Positions 34,861-43,023 of a stretch of 64,000 bases of DNA are shown here, piece after piece. The stretch spans positions 1 through 64,000 of the forward strand of contig JAJECX010000010.1 in assembly GCA_022821805.1 (NCBI GenBank), written 5' to 3'. Both the position numbers and the translations under genes were made by a program. Under the pieces are notes generated by a model. The model saw only the letters and a program-made list of their open reading frames with translations, was not told where the DNA came from and ran no database searches. The DNA is from Anaerolineae bacterium (GTDB lineage: Bacteria; Chloroflexota; Anaerolineae; Aggregatilineales; Phototrophicaceae). Position 1 is the stretch's first letter. Each line of letters starts with the position of its first letter.

Positions 34861-36578
34861 TGGAATTCGACCTGCTGCTGGTTCATGCGCAGATTGCCGA
34901 TGTCTTCCGTTACCGGCTATTCGATGGCTGGATTGGCATCCGTGACGGACGCTTCATCACAGTTGAAGCGGGCGACGCGCCGGGTGGCATTCGCGCGACC
35001 GAGACCCTGGACCTTGCCGGGCGCATCGTCATGCCCGGCTTGATCGATTCACATTTGCACATTGAGTCCAGCTTGCTGACGCCGCGCCGCTTTGCTGAAG
35101 CCGTGTTGCCCTTCGGCACGACGACCATCCTCAGCGACCCGCATGAAGTCGGCAATGTTGCCGGCGAGGACGGTGTCAAATGGATGATCGCCGCGTCGCA
35201 GGATCTGCCGCTCAGGATATATCATTCGATTCCCAGTTGCGTCCCCGCCACCTCGCCGGAAATTGAATGGACGCATGAGGTCTTCGACGCCGCTACGATT
35301 CGGCGCCTGGCAAGGCAACCGACGGTCATCGCCTTGGGCGAGGTGATGGATTATCGCGGTTTGCTAGGTCCCAATGAACGATTGCAGAAGATTGTGCGGG
35401 CAGCCAGAGAAATCAATCTGCTGATCGAAGGGCATATCCCCACGCTGGCCGGCATCGAACTCTCACAGTACCTCGCTCATGGGATCAGCTCCGACCACAC
35501 GCTGACCTTCGCGGCAAAAATTCAGGAGCAAGTCTCGAAGGGTCTAGCGGTCATGCTGCAAACCAAGTCGGTGACGCCCGAGAATATGGCGGCAGTTGCG
35601 GATTTGCCCGATCGCTCGCGGATCATCCTCATCACCGATGACATCGAACCCTCGCTGCTGGTTGACGGGCATCTGTCGCGCATCGTGGCGCTGGCAATCG
35701 AATGTGGAATGCCGCCGCTGGAAGCGATAGCCGCCGCTACCATTCGTCCGGCGCGGTATCTTGGGTTACGCGATCACGGCGCGATCGCCCCCGGTTTCCT
35801 GGCCGATTTCCTGGTGATGGACGACATCGCCGCCTTCCCGCCGGCGCAGGTCTTTGTCCGCGGTCAAAAGGTGGCGACTGCGGGCGCGATGTCCGCGGCG
35901 ATCACGCGCGAGAATCCAGCGCAACCGGATTATCCAAGTATTCCTGGGTCCTTCGCCGCTGCTGATTTCAAGCTGGATAGCCATGGCGCCAGCGGCAACG
36001 CGCAAGCACAGGTCGTTATGCTGCAAGATAGATTTTCGACCCTGACCAATTTGGAACAGATGACGGTGCGTTTGCAGGATGGGAACGCGCAATTTGAGGA
36101 CAATGATGGATTGGCGCTGGCATCCGTTATCGCGCGGGATGAGTCTTCGCGGATGGTGGGTCTCCTCGCCAATACCGGACTGAGACAGGGCGCGTGGGCC
36201 AGCAGCGTCGCGCATGATTGCCATAATCTGCTTGTGATTGGCCGCAGCCCAGAAGAGATGGCAATTGCCGCCAATGCGGTACATGCGATGGGCGGCGGCG
36301 GCGCTGTCGCTACGGATGGAGGCGTCACCGCCTCCTTGCGGCTGCCTTACTTCGGCTTGCTGAGTGACGAGCCGGTCGCTGAGGTCGCAGGCGAGCTGGC
36401 GGCGGTGGAAGAGGCGATGCGCCGTATTGGAGCGCAGCAAACACGCCCCTTCCTCACATTTTCAATCATGAGTTTGAGCGTTAGCCCCTACGCGAAATTC
36501 ACCGATAAAGGACTTGTTGATACCGAATCACGCCAATTGATTCAGCCCATTTATCCGGCAGATGAGTCGGTCGTGTAA
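34860..36578 (+). CDS. ade: Adenine deaminase
   Basis: A 572-residue cytoplasmic amidohydrolase that converts adenine to hypoxanthine and ammonia. The metal motif SHLHIESS is at about residues 60-67, with the family blocks TILSDPHEVGNV, SIPSCVPATSPEI, ITDDIEPSLLVDGHLSRIV and AAATIRPARYLGLRDHGAIAPGFLADFLV; the C-terminal domain with GGGGAVATDGGV and FLTFSIMSLSVSPYAKFTDKG completes the normal length. ATG overlaps the phosphorylase TGA by one base. Last gene of the operon. Confidence 0.96.
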   Translation: MEFDLLLVHAQIADVFRYRLFDGWIGIRDGRFITVEAGDAPGGIRATETLDLAGRIVMPGLIDSHLHIESSLLTPRRFAEAVLPFGTTTILSDPHEVGNVAGEDGVKWMIAASQDLPLRIYHSIPSCVPATSPEIEWTHEVFDAATIRRLARQPTVIALGEVMDYRGLLGPNERLQKIVRAAREINLLIEGHIPTLAGIELSQYLAHGISSDHTLTFAAKIQEQVSKGLAVMLQTKSVTPENMAAVADLPDRSRIILITDDIEPSLLVDGHLSRIVALAIECGMPPLEAIAAATIRPARYLGLRDHGAIAPGFLADFLVMDDIAAFPPAQVFVRGQKVATAGAMSAAITRENPAQPDYPSIPGSFAAADFKLDSHGASGNAQAQVVMLQDRFSTLTNLEQMTVRLQDGNAQFEDNDGLALASVIARDESSRMVGLLANTGLRQGAWASSVAHDCHNLLVIGRSPEEMAIAANAVHAMGGGGAVATDGGVTASLRLPYFGLLSDEPVAEVAGELAAVEEAMRRIGAQQTRPFLTFSIMSLSVSPYAKFTDKGLVDTESRQLIQPIYPADESVV

Positions 36579-36650
36579 GGCAGGGCTGATTGTCCAATTG
36601 GTCATGGGGGACTTTCTAATTGGGATATCTGCCCGACCTTGACAATTCGA

Positions 36651-36965
36651 TTATTCGGCTGCCACTGCCTTGCGGTCGGCGAGATCGCCGCGGCCGCGGT
36701 TGCTCTCGACATTATGGGCGTGCACATGCTCGCCTTCTTTGATGTCACAGCTGGCTGTGCCAATGCTCAGCCCGTACTTGAGCACGGTATCCCCTTCGGC
36801 GATGTCCATCAGCGCGATTTTGTGCCCGTAGGCGATCGGGTCCAGCGCGATGACTTCGAGGTCGCTGCGCTCGCCATTGCAGCCGACATGGTCGCCGGTT
36901 TGAATGGGTTCGAGCACGGCGGTGCCGACGTTGTCGGTGGCGTAGACGACGAATACTTTTTTCAT
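36651..36965 (-). CDS. UxaA-type SAF domain protein (altronate dehydratase N-terminal domain)
   Basis: A 104-residue SAF-domain protein like the N-terminal domain of altronate/D-galactarate dehydratases, which in many bacteria is a separate small subunit. Features are VATDNVGTAVLEPIQTGD-like YATDNVGTAVLEP, IALDPIAYGHKIALMDI, and GLSIGTASCDIKEGEHVHAHNV, with histidines that may bind metal or substrate. The large (UxaA C-terminal) partner is not in the window. It lies 20 bases downstream of the restriction enzyme gene on the same strand, probably by chance. Confidence 0.88.
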   Translation of the reverse strand: MKKVFVVYATDNVGTAVLEPIQTGDHVGCNGERSDLEVIALDPIAYGHKIALMDIAEGDTVLKYGLSIGTASCDIKEGEHVHAHNVESNRGRGDLADRKAVAAE

Positions 36966-36985
36966 GGGGAGGCCTTTCTAGGTGA

Positions 36986-37837
36986 TTAGAGGGAGTAACT
37001 TAGCACAAAGAATTTTCCGTTGAAGGGGTGCTTTATAGTGAAGTGCTTGCCCTGGTCGAATTCGGATGATGATAGGGCTTGGCGCAAATATGTTTTACGT
37101 TGCTCGATTGCTTCGGCAGGGTGATTGGGAATGACGAAGTTCAAGGTATTGTCTTGTATCTTGGTGTAAATCCTCGCATTGAAAATATTGCCTTCCTTCT
37201 TTGCCTCCGTCATGACGCGAAACCGCAGCTTGACGGTGGCATCTTCTACATGGCGTACTTTGCTAAAGCTATCTTGACGCGAAAATACGCGCAGCATCAA
37301 CTCATGAAGGTCGGGAGCGATGGACAGATCTTCTGCATTCAACCGCTCGTCCAGCACTTGACCAAAGGCTTCTCGAATCAATTTCTCGACCTTCACCGTT
37401 TCAAAGAAACTGCCGTGCACAAGGCAAATCTTTACTTTGTCTTTGGCTTTGTCTCCGCTCTTGTCCACGATCTTACCCCTGAGCAGATAATACACTTCGC
37501 GCGTAGGCAGCGAATGGATGTCATCGCTGGCGGCTTCCATCTGCTCTCGTATGACGCTGGATTGGCCCCGTGTTAGCTCGGCAATTGATTTCTGCCCCGT
37601 AGGGATAGTCGAGTTGAAAGAAGGCACTGTATAAGACCTGCTGTCTTTCAATTCAATAAGTTCGCCGCCAGGTGGTTTACTGCCAGGATTGACTCGTATA
37701 GCAAAATCGGGGAATCGGCCCTTCCCTTCGTATGAGAACAGTTCACGATCCCAGGGGAAATCGTCAAGATTTGGCCAGAGTTTCAGCGCGCCTCGACTAC
37801 GGTAGAGATGGGCGAAAAAGTGGTAGATTGAGTACAC
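36986..37837 (-). CDS. Putative type II restriction endonuclease (PD-(D/E)XK)
   Basis: A 283-residue protein with a PD-(D/E)XK nuclease pattern: RFPDFAIRV (D44) then, 17 residues later, ELIELKDS (E62, K64). The rest matches nothing that I can name. Its gene overlaps the end of the DNA methyltransferase gene by 41 bases if GTG 37837 is the start; ATG 37924, which would enlarge the overlap, is the main alternative. Gene pair and order point to a type II restriction-modification system, where this enzyme cuts unmodified DNA. Recognition site unknown. Confidence 0.72.
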   Translation of the reverse strand: MYSIYHFFAHLYRSRGALKLWPNLDDFPWDRELFSYEGKGRFPDFAIRVNPGSKPPGGELIELKDSRSYTVPSFNSTIPTGQKSIAELTRGQSSVIREQMEAASDDIHSLPTREVYYLLRGKIVDKSGDKAKDKVKICLVHGSFFETVKVEKLIREAFGQVLDERLNAEDLSIAPDLHELMLRVFSRQDSFSKVRHVEDATVKLRFRVMTEAKKEGNIFNARIYTKIQDNTLNFVIPNHPAEAIEQRKTYLRQALSSSEFDQGKHFTIKHPFNGKFFVLSYSL

Positions 37838-38690
37838 GCGTTTTTTCCGTTTCAAGATACTCGCCCCAAATCTCGTCAATATTCTCCGTATAGCGATAAT
37901 CGTCGCGGAAGCGCCCGATGTCATCCGCCCGGCGGATTTCGCGCAGCCGCTCTCGTACGCAGGCGGCATTATCAGGGTCGATTTCTACGCCAAGCCCGCG
38001 CCGCCCCAACTGCTGCGCCACGACCAAGGTTGTGCCCGTGCCGGCAAAGGGGTCGAAGACCGTATCGCCAAGCTGCGATGAACTCAAGATAATTCTGAGA
38101 AGCAGGGCAATCGGCGCTTGCTGCTTGTGGAAGCGCAATCCATCGGCGTCGCGCAGGGCTTCATCGCCAGCGAAATAGCCGGCTGTTAATTCGCGAATGT
38201 CATCCCAGATATCGGTCACATACAAGCCGTTGGCGCGTTGATGTTTGTAGTTGGCGGGCAGGGGCGGGTCTATGCGCAAACGATGGAAGACTCGCGCGCG
38301 GCGGCCTTTGGTGGCGTAAGCGATGATCTGATACTGCTTGCCATAGCGCCGACTCATCGGCACGGCGGAGGTGAGTTTTTTCCAAATGATGAGGTTTTGC
38401 AGCGTCCAGCCCGCATCGCGCAGGCAAGACAAAACATGCTCGCTATTCTTTTCCCGCTGCATGAAATAGATGGCGCCGCCTTCGGAGGTTTGGGCGAATA
38501 CAGCTTCGCAGACCTGCTTCATCCAATCCCAGTATTCCGCTTCGGGCATGTCGTCGTCATGCGAGGCGTAGTCCTTGGCTTGATTGAACGGCGGGTCAAG
38601 GAAGGTCAGGTCAAGCTCGCAGTCGGCAAACGCTTCGCAAGCCAAAAACTCATTGATGTCTTGTTGCGCTACCTGAGTGTTTAGGTTCAT
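37797..38690 (-). CDS. Site-specific DNA methyltransferase (N6-adenine or N4-cytosine, beta class)
   Basis: A 297-residue methyltransferase. The catalytic motif IV, FLDPPFN, is at residues 30-36 and the S-adenosylmethionine motif I, FDPFAGTGTT, at 212-221, with GVEIDPDN following. This order is the beta class. It would protect the host site against the nuclease encoded next to it. ATG at 38690 is used; a TTG at 38711 is in frame. A promoter at 38748-38776 serves both genes. Confidence 0.9.
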   Translation of the reverse strand: MNLNTQVAQQDINEFLACEAFADCELDLTFLDPPFNQAKDYASHDDDMPEAEYWDWMKQVCEAVFAQTSEGGAIYFMQREKNSEHVLSCLRDAGWTLQNLIIWKKLTSAVPMSRRYGKQYQIIAYATKGRRARVFHRLRIDPPLPANYKHQRANGLYVTDIWDDIRELTAGYFAGDEALRDADGLRFHKQQAPIALLLRIILSSSQLGDTVFDPFAGTGTTLVVAQQLGRRGLGVEIDPDNAACVRERLREIRRADDIGRFRDDYRYTENIDEIWGEYLETEKTRVLNLPLFRPSLP

Positions 38691-38747
38691 CAACTTATTC
38701 AAGCGTTTCAATGGATGCGGCTCTTCGCCTGTTAGCCGTTCAAGTGA

Positions 38748-38776
38748 ATCATCGGCGGCGGCGCGCCTGCTGTCAA
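38748..38776 (-). promoter_or_regulatory. Promoter of restriction-modification operon
   Basis: Minus strand: -35 TTGACA (38771-38776, perfect), 17-base spacer, -10 GATGAT (38748-38753). The methyltransferase start is about 58 bases downstream. No controller (C) protein gene or C-box is seen. Confidence 0.5.
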
Positions 38777-38899
38777 TATCGCTAATTCTAGCGTGTGACG
38801 GGTTAGTTTCAAATTGCCACTTGCAATCGTGCGGCCGCGTGGTAGGCCAGTGTTATCGTATCTGAGGCATTTTGAATCGCACTTGTGTAGGAGGGTAAC

Positions 38900-39280
38900 A
38901 TGCCCCAATCAAGACGGAAGCAACTGACATGGGACAAGCCAGGAGTAGAGCGCCTGGAATTCTTCATGGCTGAACAAATTTCGTACCACGTTGTCGAAAA
39001 AGTGACGGACGAGTGGAGCGATCAGGAATGTAGCCTAATCGAAGAACTGCGCTGCGTGCAAGGCGAATTCATCGACGGCAGAGAAACACCTGACTACCTG
39101 CTTCATTCTGTCTCTGTGGCTGGCAACGTCATGGGCAACATGATGGCGCAAGAACTGATGAAGCTCCTGCTGCCGCCTGGTACCATCGCTGGTATTGTTG
39201 AAGACGCTATCGAGCGCGCCATCAAAGACGAGGAATATGACCGAGAGCACAAAGACCCGGAAGAATATGAAATTCCATAG
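38900..39280 (+). CDS. Hypothetical acidic protein
   Basis: A 126-residue protein with a near-perfect AGGAGG site 7 bases before ATG. I do not recognise its family. The first half is polar with two cysteines (SDQECSLIEELRCVQG), a short hydrophobic region follows (MAQELMKLLLPPGTIAGIVE, near residues 92-112), and the C-terminus is highly charged. There is no signal peptide. It is divergent from the restriction-modification operon and alone on its strand, so it may be a defence-island passenger or an immunity-type factor; that is guesswork. Confidence 0.75.
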   Translation: MPQSRRKQLTWDKPGVERLEFFMAEQISYHVVEKVTDEWSDQECSLIEELRCVQGEFIDGRETPDYLLHSVSVAGNVMGNMMAQELMKLLLPPGTIAGIVEDAIERAIKDEEYDREHKDPEEYEIP

Positions 39281-39318
39281 GCGCAAGCAGTGAAGATCCA
39301 CGCAACGCCAGCAAATCA

Positions 39319-40569
39319 TCAAGCCTCGCGCAACCGCGCCTTCAAATTCGCCAGCGCCTCGTCCAGCGTATACTCGCCAGCGAAGTAGCCCCGCAAATAG
39401 GTGTTGGACGCCGCGTAATAGACCTCTGCGAGCGGATGCAGATCCAGCGCGATCGCCTGATCCTGCAGCTTCGGCGCCTCGCGCGCGAAAGCATTCAAGG
39501 CGGCGGCGATGGTCTCGTTGTCGGTGTCATAATCGATAGCCGACGCGGCGACATCGAGATGCGCCGGAATCGTCAGCGTCCGCGCGGAAAACTCGGCACT
39601 GACTTCCGCCCCAATGAGATATTTGAAAACTTTCGCCACCGCTTCCGGATGCTCCGTACCCGCGAGCGCCACCACTGCGGTCGCTTGCGCCACGCCGGCG
39701 CCGCCACCTTGTCCCGCTGGATTCGTTACAATCGCCCATTCGAAGTCGTCGCCGACTTGGGCGGCAACTTCTTCGACTTTCCAACTGCCGCAGATATACA
39801 TCACCGTTTCGCCGCGCGCAAAATAATCCTGCGACTTGCCCGTGCCCAGCAAGGCGTCGGCTGGCGTTTTGCCAGCTTCCATCAAGCCATGGAGGATTTG
39901 CAGGAATGCGCGCAAGCCATCGGCAGCCGGCAGCGTCAGCCGACCGTCTTCGTCAAAATATTCCGCGCCCAGGCTCATCGCCGGACCGACCAATCGATGA
40001 TCCTTGTTATCCACCGAAAGGACATAGTGAGCATCCGTCGCCTCCACGACCTGCTCCAGCGCCGCCAGCCATTCGTCCCAGCTCGCGCCTTCAGCCGGTA
40101 GAGCCACTTCCGCCTGCTCAAACAGCGATACATTGACAAAAGGCGCGACCAGGCCCAGGGCATCGGGATAACCGTAAAAGGCTTCGTCGCGACCATCGCG
40201 CAGCGCGTCCAAATACGCTTGGCGATAATTCGCTCCCAGCGCATCGCCATCCATCAGCAGCGGGCGCATATCCAAATAATGCCCGACCAAGGCATTGAGA
40301 TCGCTGACGCGAGCGATATCCGGTGGCGTTCCCGCTTCAATCTGCTGGTTTAATTGCGCCGCCAGTTCCGCTTCGTTCGCCACATCTATCGCGACCGTGA
40401 CATCCGGATTCTCTTCCGAAAAGCGCGCAAGCAAGTCATTATAGACTGCGCACTCGTTGCCTTCGTTGAAGCACAGGAAGCGCAGCGCAATCGTGTCATG
40501 CGCCAGCGCGCTCGCGCCGGTCAACACAACCAGCGAGCAGAGAAGTACAAAGCAAAATGCCCGTTTCAT
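39319..40569 (-). CDS. Sugar ABC transporter substrate-binding protein (family 1), second copy
   Basis: A 416-residue family-1 binding protein with a Sec leader (MKRAFCFVLLCSLVVLTGAS). It is a paralogue of the protein at 43024-44316: both carry LCFNEGNECAV or MCYQDGSECAV near residues 33-45, with two cysteines that may form a disulfide, and both share RFSEENP, PDIARVSDLNALVGHYLD-like and AMSLGAEYFDEDG-like blocks. It lies 162 bases after the fused permease gene, so the transporter may be served by two ligand specificities. Confidence 0.92.
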   Translation of the reverse strand: MKRAFCFVLLCSLVVLTGASALAHDTIALRFLCFNEGNECAVYNDLLARFSEENPDVTVAIDVANEAELAAQLNQQIEAGTPPDIARVSDLNALVGHYLDMRPLLMDGDALGANYRQAYLDALRDGRDEAFYGYPDALGLVAPFVNVSLFEQAEVALPAEGASWDEWLAALEQVVEATDAHYVLSVDNKDHRLVGPAMSLGAEYFDEDGRLTLPAADGLRAFLQILHGLMEAGKTPADALLGTGKSQDYFARGETVMYICGSWKVEEVAAQVGDDFEWAIVTNPAGQGGGAGVAQATAVVALAGTEHPEAVAKVFKYLIGAEVSAEFSARTLTIPAHLDVAASAIDYDTDNETIAAALNAFAREAPKLQDQAIALDLHPLAEVYYAASNTYLRGYFAGEYTLDEALANLKARLREA

Positions 40570-40668
40570 TTCACGTTCCCCTCACTTTTCGGCAGCGCAT
40601 CGGATCAATACTACTACTCATTGTCGCATATTTTGGCAGGCGCTGAACAATGAAATCTGGATTTTGCC

Positions 40669-40690
40669 AGGGCGATCCAAGGGTCGCCCC
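40669..40690. repeat. Palindromic repeat, related to 51-70
   Basis: GGGCGATCC-AA-GGGTCGCCC is the same palindrome as at 51-70 with one changed base and a swapped loop; the right flank (ACATTTCCGCG against AAATTGCCGCG) also matches. It lies between the fused permease and the following binding-protein gene, on the transcript of both, where it could form a hairpin. Confidence 0.6.
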
Positions 40691-40730
40691 AACATTTCCG
40701 CGCTTCGGCTCAAAGCAAGTTGACAGCCGT

Positions 40731-42896
40731 CTACTTCATCCCGGTGGTGGCGATGCCGGTGGTGATGTACTTCTGCAGAAAGCCAAAGACAAAGGTGATG
40801 GGCAGCGCGGTCAACACGGTCATCGCCAGGATGAGATCCCACTGAATCATCAGATCGCCTTGAAAGGTCTCCAGCCCGACCTGCAAGGTGAACATTTCGT
40901 TGCTGGTCATGACGATTTTGGGCCAAAGGAAGTCGTTCCAGCGCCAAATGGTAGAGAAGATCGCCAGCACCGCCAGCGCCGGCGCCGCTAGCGGCAGAAT
41001 CACCTGCCAGTAAATTCGCCATTCGGTCGCGCCGTCGATCCGCGCTGAATCCAGCAGTTCATCCGGCAGCGTCAGCATGTATTGCCGCAGCAGGAAGACG
41101 CCGGTCGGCGTGCCGATTGTCGGGATGATGATGCCGATCAGTTGATTGTTCCAGCCAAGCGCGGTGATGAGCAGGAAAGCCGGCACCAGAATCACCGAGA
41201 GCGGCACCATCAGCGTGCTGATGATCAGCATGAAGATGAAGCCGCGGCCGCGAAAACGATATTTGCTCAGGGCGAATGCCGCCATGCTGTTGACGAAGAG
41301 GGTCAAGATCGTGGCTGAAGCGGTGACGGTGACGCTATTGGCCAGATAGCGCCAGAAGTTGAAACTCTCGACGCCTCGCGTGTAATTGTCGAGGCTGAAG
41401 CGCACGCTCTCGACCGGCGCGCGTTCATTCAACTTCACCTTGATGACACCCGCTTCTGGATTGGACGGGTCGATCATCTGCGCCTCTAAGCCGACCCGCC
41501 GCTTCTGCGCCAACTGCCGAACCGAGCCATCCTTGAGCGTCACATTGTAGAGCGGCAGCGGCTCATCGTAGCCTTCAACCGCCGCCAGCTCCTGATGATA
41601 GGGCAAAAAACGTGGCGGGAAGCGCTTGATATCGCCCGAACTCTTGAACGACGACATCACCAGCCATAGCACCGGACCGAACATGACGATGACGCCGAGC
41701 AGCAGGTAAGCGTAGGTGAAGAATGATCGGCGGCGCGCCGTTCGGAAGAGCCAGCCCAGCAAGGCGCCAACCGCATCCAGGAGTTCCAGCAAAAGCCCAA
41801 AGAGCGGATCAAGCGCCCGCTGTTTGAATGCGGACCACAGCCCGCTGCCTAAAGCCAGGCTCCGCGCCGCCTCGTCCTCATCCTCCTCCAAGCCCGTGCC
41901 TTGTACGCGAATCTGAATGATCGTCAACACAATTAATACAGCCGCCATCACAAGCGAGGTCGCCGCCGCCAAGCCGAATTCGCGGAAGGGGCTGGCGAAG
42001 CCGTTGTTGTAGATGTAATGCACAATGTAGAGCGTCGCCGAGCCGGGACCGCCGCCGGTGAAGGCGAAGACGACATCGAATATCTGCACGGCTCGGATGG
42101 TTGACAAGACGATGACCACCAGCATCGTGGGCGCCAGCAGCGGCAAAGTGATGGAACGGAAAGCCTGCCAACTGCTCGCGCCATCTATGGCGGCCGCTTC
42201 ATAAAGGTCAGCGGGGATCGCCTGCAAGCCCGCCAGCAGAATCAGCGTATAAAAGCCCATCAAGGACCAGACGCTAACCATCACCACCCAGAAGCGCGCC
42301 CAATTGCGATCGGTGAGAAAACGCAGCTTCTCGCCGCCCAACCCGACTGCGACCGCATTGAACAGCCCATTCTCTTGCAGCATCCAGCGCCAGATCATCG
42401 CCACCACGATTGGCGAGAGCAGCACCGGATAAAAGAAGACGCTGCGGAAGAAGCCGCGCGCGCGTATCCGCCCATTCAGCACGACCGCGGTCAGCAGCGA
42501 CACCGCGATCATGACTGACACCTGCGTCGCCACGAAGCCAGCTGTATTGAGCGCAGCCGAAGCGAAGAGGTCTTCGTCGCAGGTGGCTGGACGCAAGAAA
42601 TCGCTGCAATCAAATAAGCGCTCAAGGTTTCTGGCGCCGACATAAGGCCGCTGATCGAGGAAAAGCTTGTCGCTGCCGGTGAAGGTATAGACGAAATTGA
42701 AGAGCATAGGGAATAGGACGAAGACAGAAAAAACAATCATATTGGGCGCGACGAAAACATAAGCCATGCCCGTCACGCCGGTGAATCCTTGTACGCGCGC
42801 GAAGAAACCATCGAAGAAGCTGACGATGGCATCAACTACGATCGCCATAGGACTTCTTGGCGGACGGCTACTCTTTGAATTCAGTTTAACAGCCAT
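40731..42896 (-). CDS. Fused MalF-MalG sugar ABC permease
   Basis: A 721-residue protein that combines two permeases normally made separately. Residues 40-335 are MalF-type with EAA loop LYEAAAIDGASSWQAFRSI (231-249). A charged linker at 335-390 leads to a MalG-type half (390-721) with EAA loop LLDSARIDGATEWRIYWQVI and the C-terminal QKYITTGIATTGMK. Between the first two helices of the second half lies an insert of about 85 residues (425-510) outside the membrane, with VEGYDEPLPLYNVTLKDG. Frame is continuous with no sign of error. It forms the channel of the importer served by the flanking binding proteins; no ATPase gene is near. Confidence 0.93.
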   Translation of the reverse strand: MAVKLNSKSSRPPRSPMAIVVDAIVSFFDGFFARVQGFTGVTGMAYVFVAPNMIVFSVFVLFPMLFNFVYTFTGSDKLFLDQRPYVGARNLERLFDCSDFLRPATCDEDLFASAALNTAGFVATQVSVMIAVSLLTAVVLNGRIRARGFFRSVFFYPVLLSPIVVAMIWRWMLQENGLFNAVAVGLGGEKLRFLTDRNWARFWVVMVSVWSLMGFYTLILLAGLQAIPADLYEAAAIDGASSWQAFRSITLPLLAPTMLVVIVLSTIRAVQIFDVVFAFTGGGPGSATLYIVHYIYNNGFASPFREFGLAAATSLVMAAVLIVLTIIQIRVQGTGLEEDEDEAARSLALGSGLWSAFKQRALDPLFGLLLELLDAVGALLGWLFRTARRRSFFTYAYLLLGVIVMFGPVLWLVMSSFKSSGDIKRFPPRFLPYHQELAAVEGYDEPLPLYNVTLKDGSVRQLAQKRRVGLEAQMIDPSNPEAGVIKVKLNERAPVESVRFSLDNYTRGVESFNFWRYLANSVTVTASATILTLFVNSMAAFALSKYRFRGRGFIFMLIISTLMVPLSVILVPAFLLITALGWNNQLIGIIIPTIGTPTGVFLLRQYMLTLPDELLDSARIDGATEWRIYWQVILPLAAPALAVLAIFSTIWRWNDFLWPKIVMTSNEMFTLQVGLETFQGDLMIQWDLILAMTVLTALPITFVFGFLQKYITTGIATTGMK

Positions 42897-42970
42897 AAGC
42901 AGAAATCGACGACAAGGCCAACCCTAGGACCTGAAGGACCGAAGCCGCATCGCTGAGGCCGATTCGAATG

Positions 42971-43007
42971 CTGAAAGAAATGAGGCTGGAATCAGTCCCA
43001 GCCTCAT
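42971..43007 (-). terminator. Rho-independent terminator-like stem between binding protein and permease
   Basis: ATGAGGCTGG (minus strand) pairs with CCAGCCTCAT around an 8-base loop (42980-42989 and 42998-43007), followed on the minus strand by TTCTTTC. A 10-base perfect stem with a T-rich tail immediately after the binding-protein stop indicates partial termination before the fused permease gene. Confidence 0.65.
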
Positions 43008-43023
43008 CGAAAACACTATGCTC

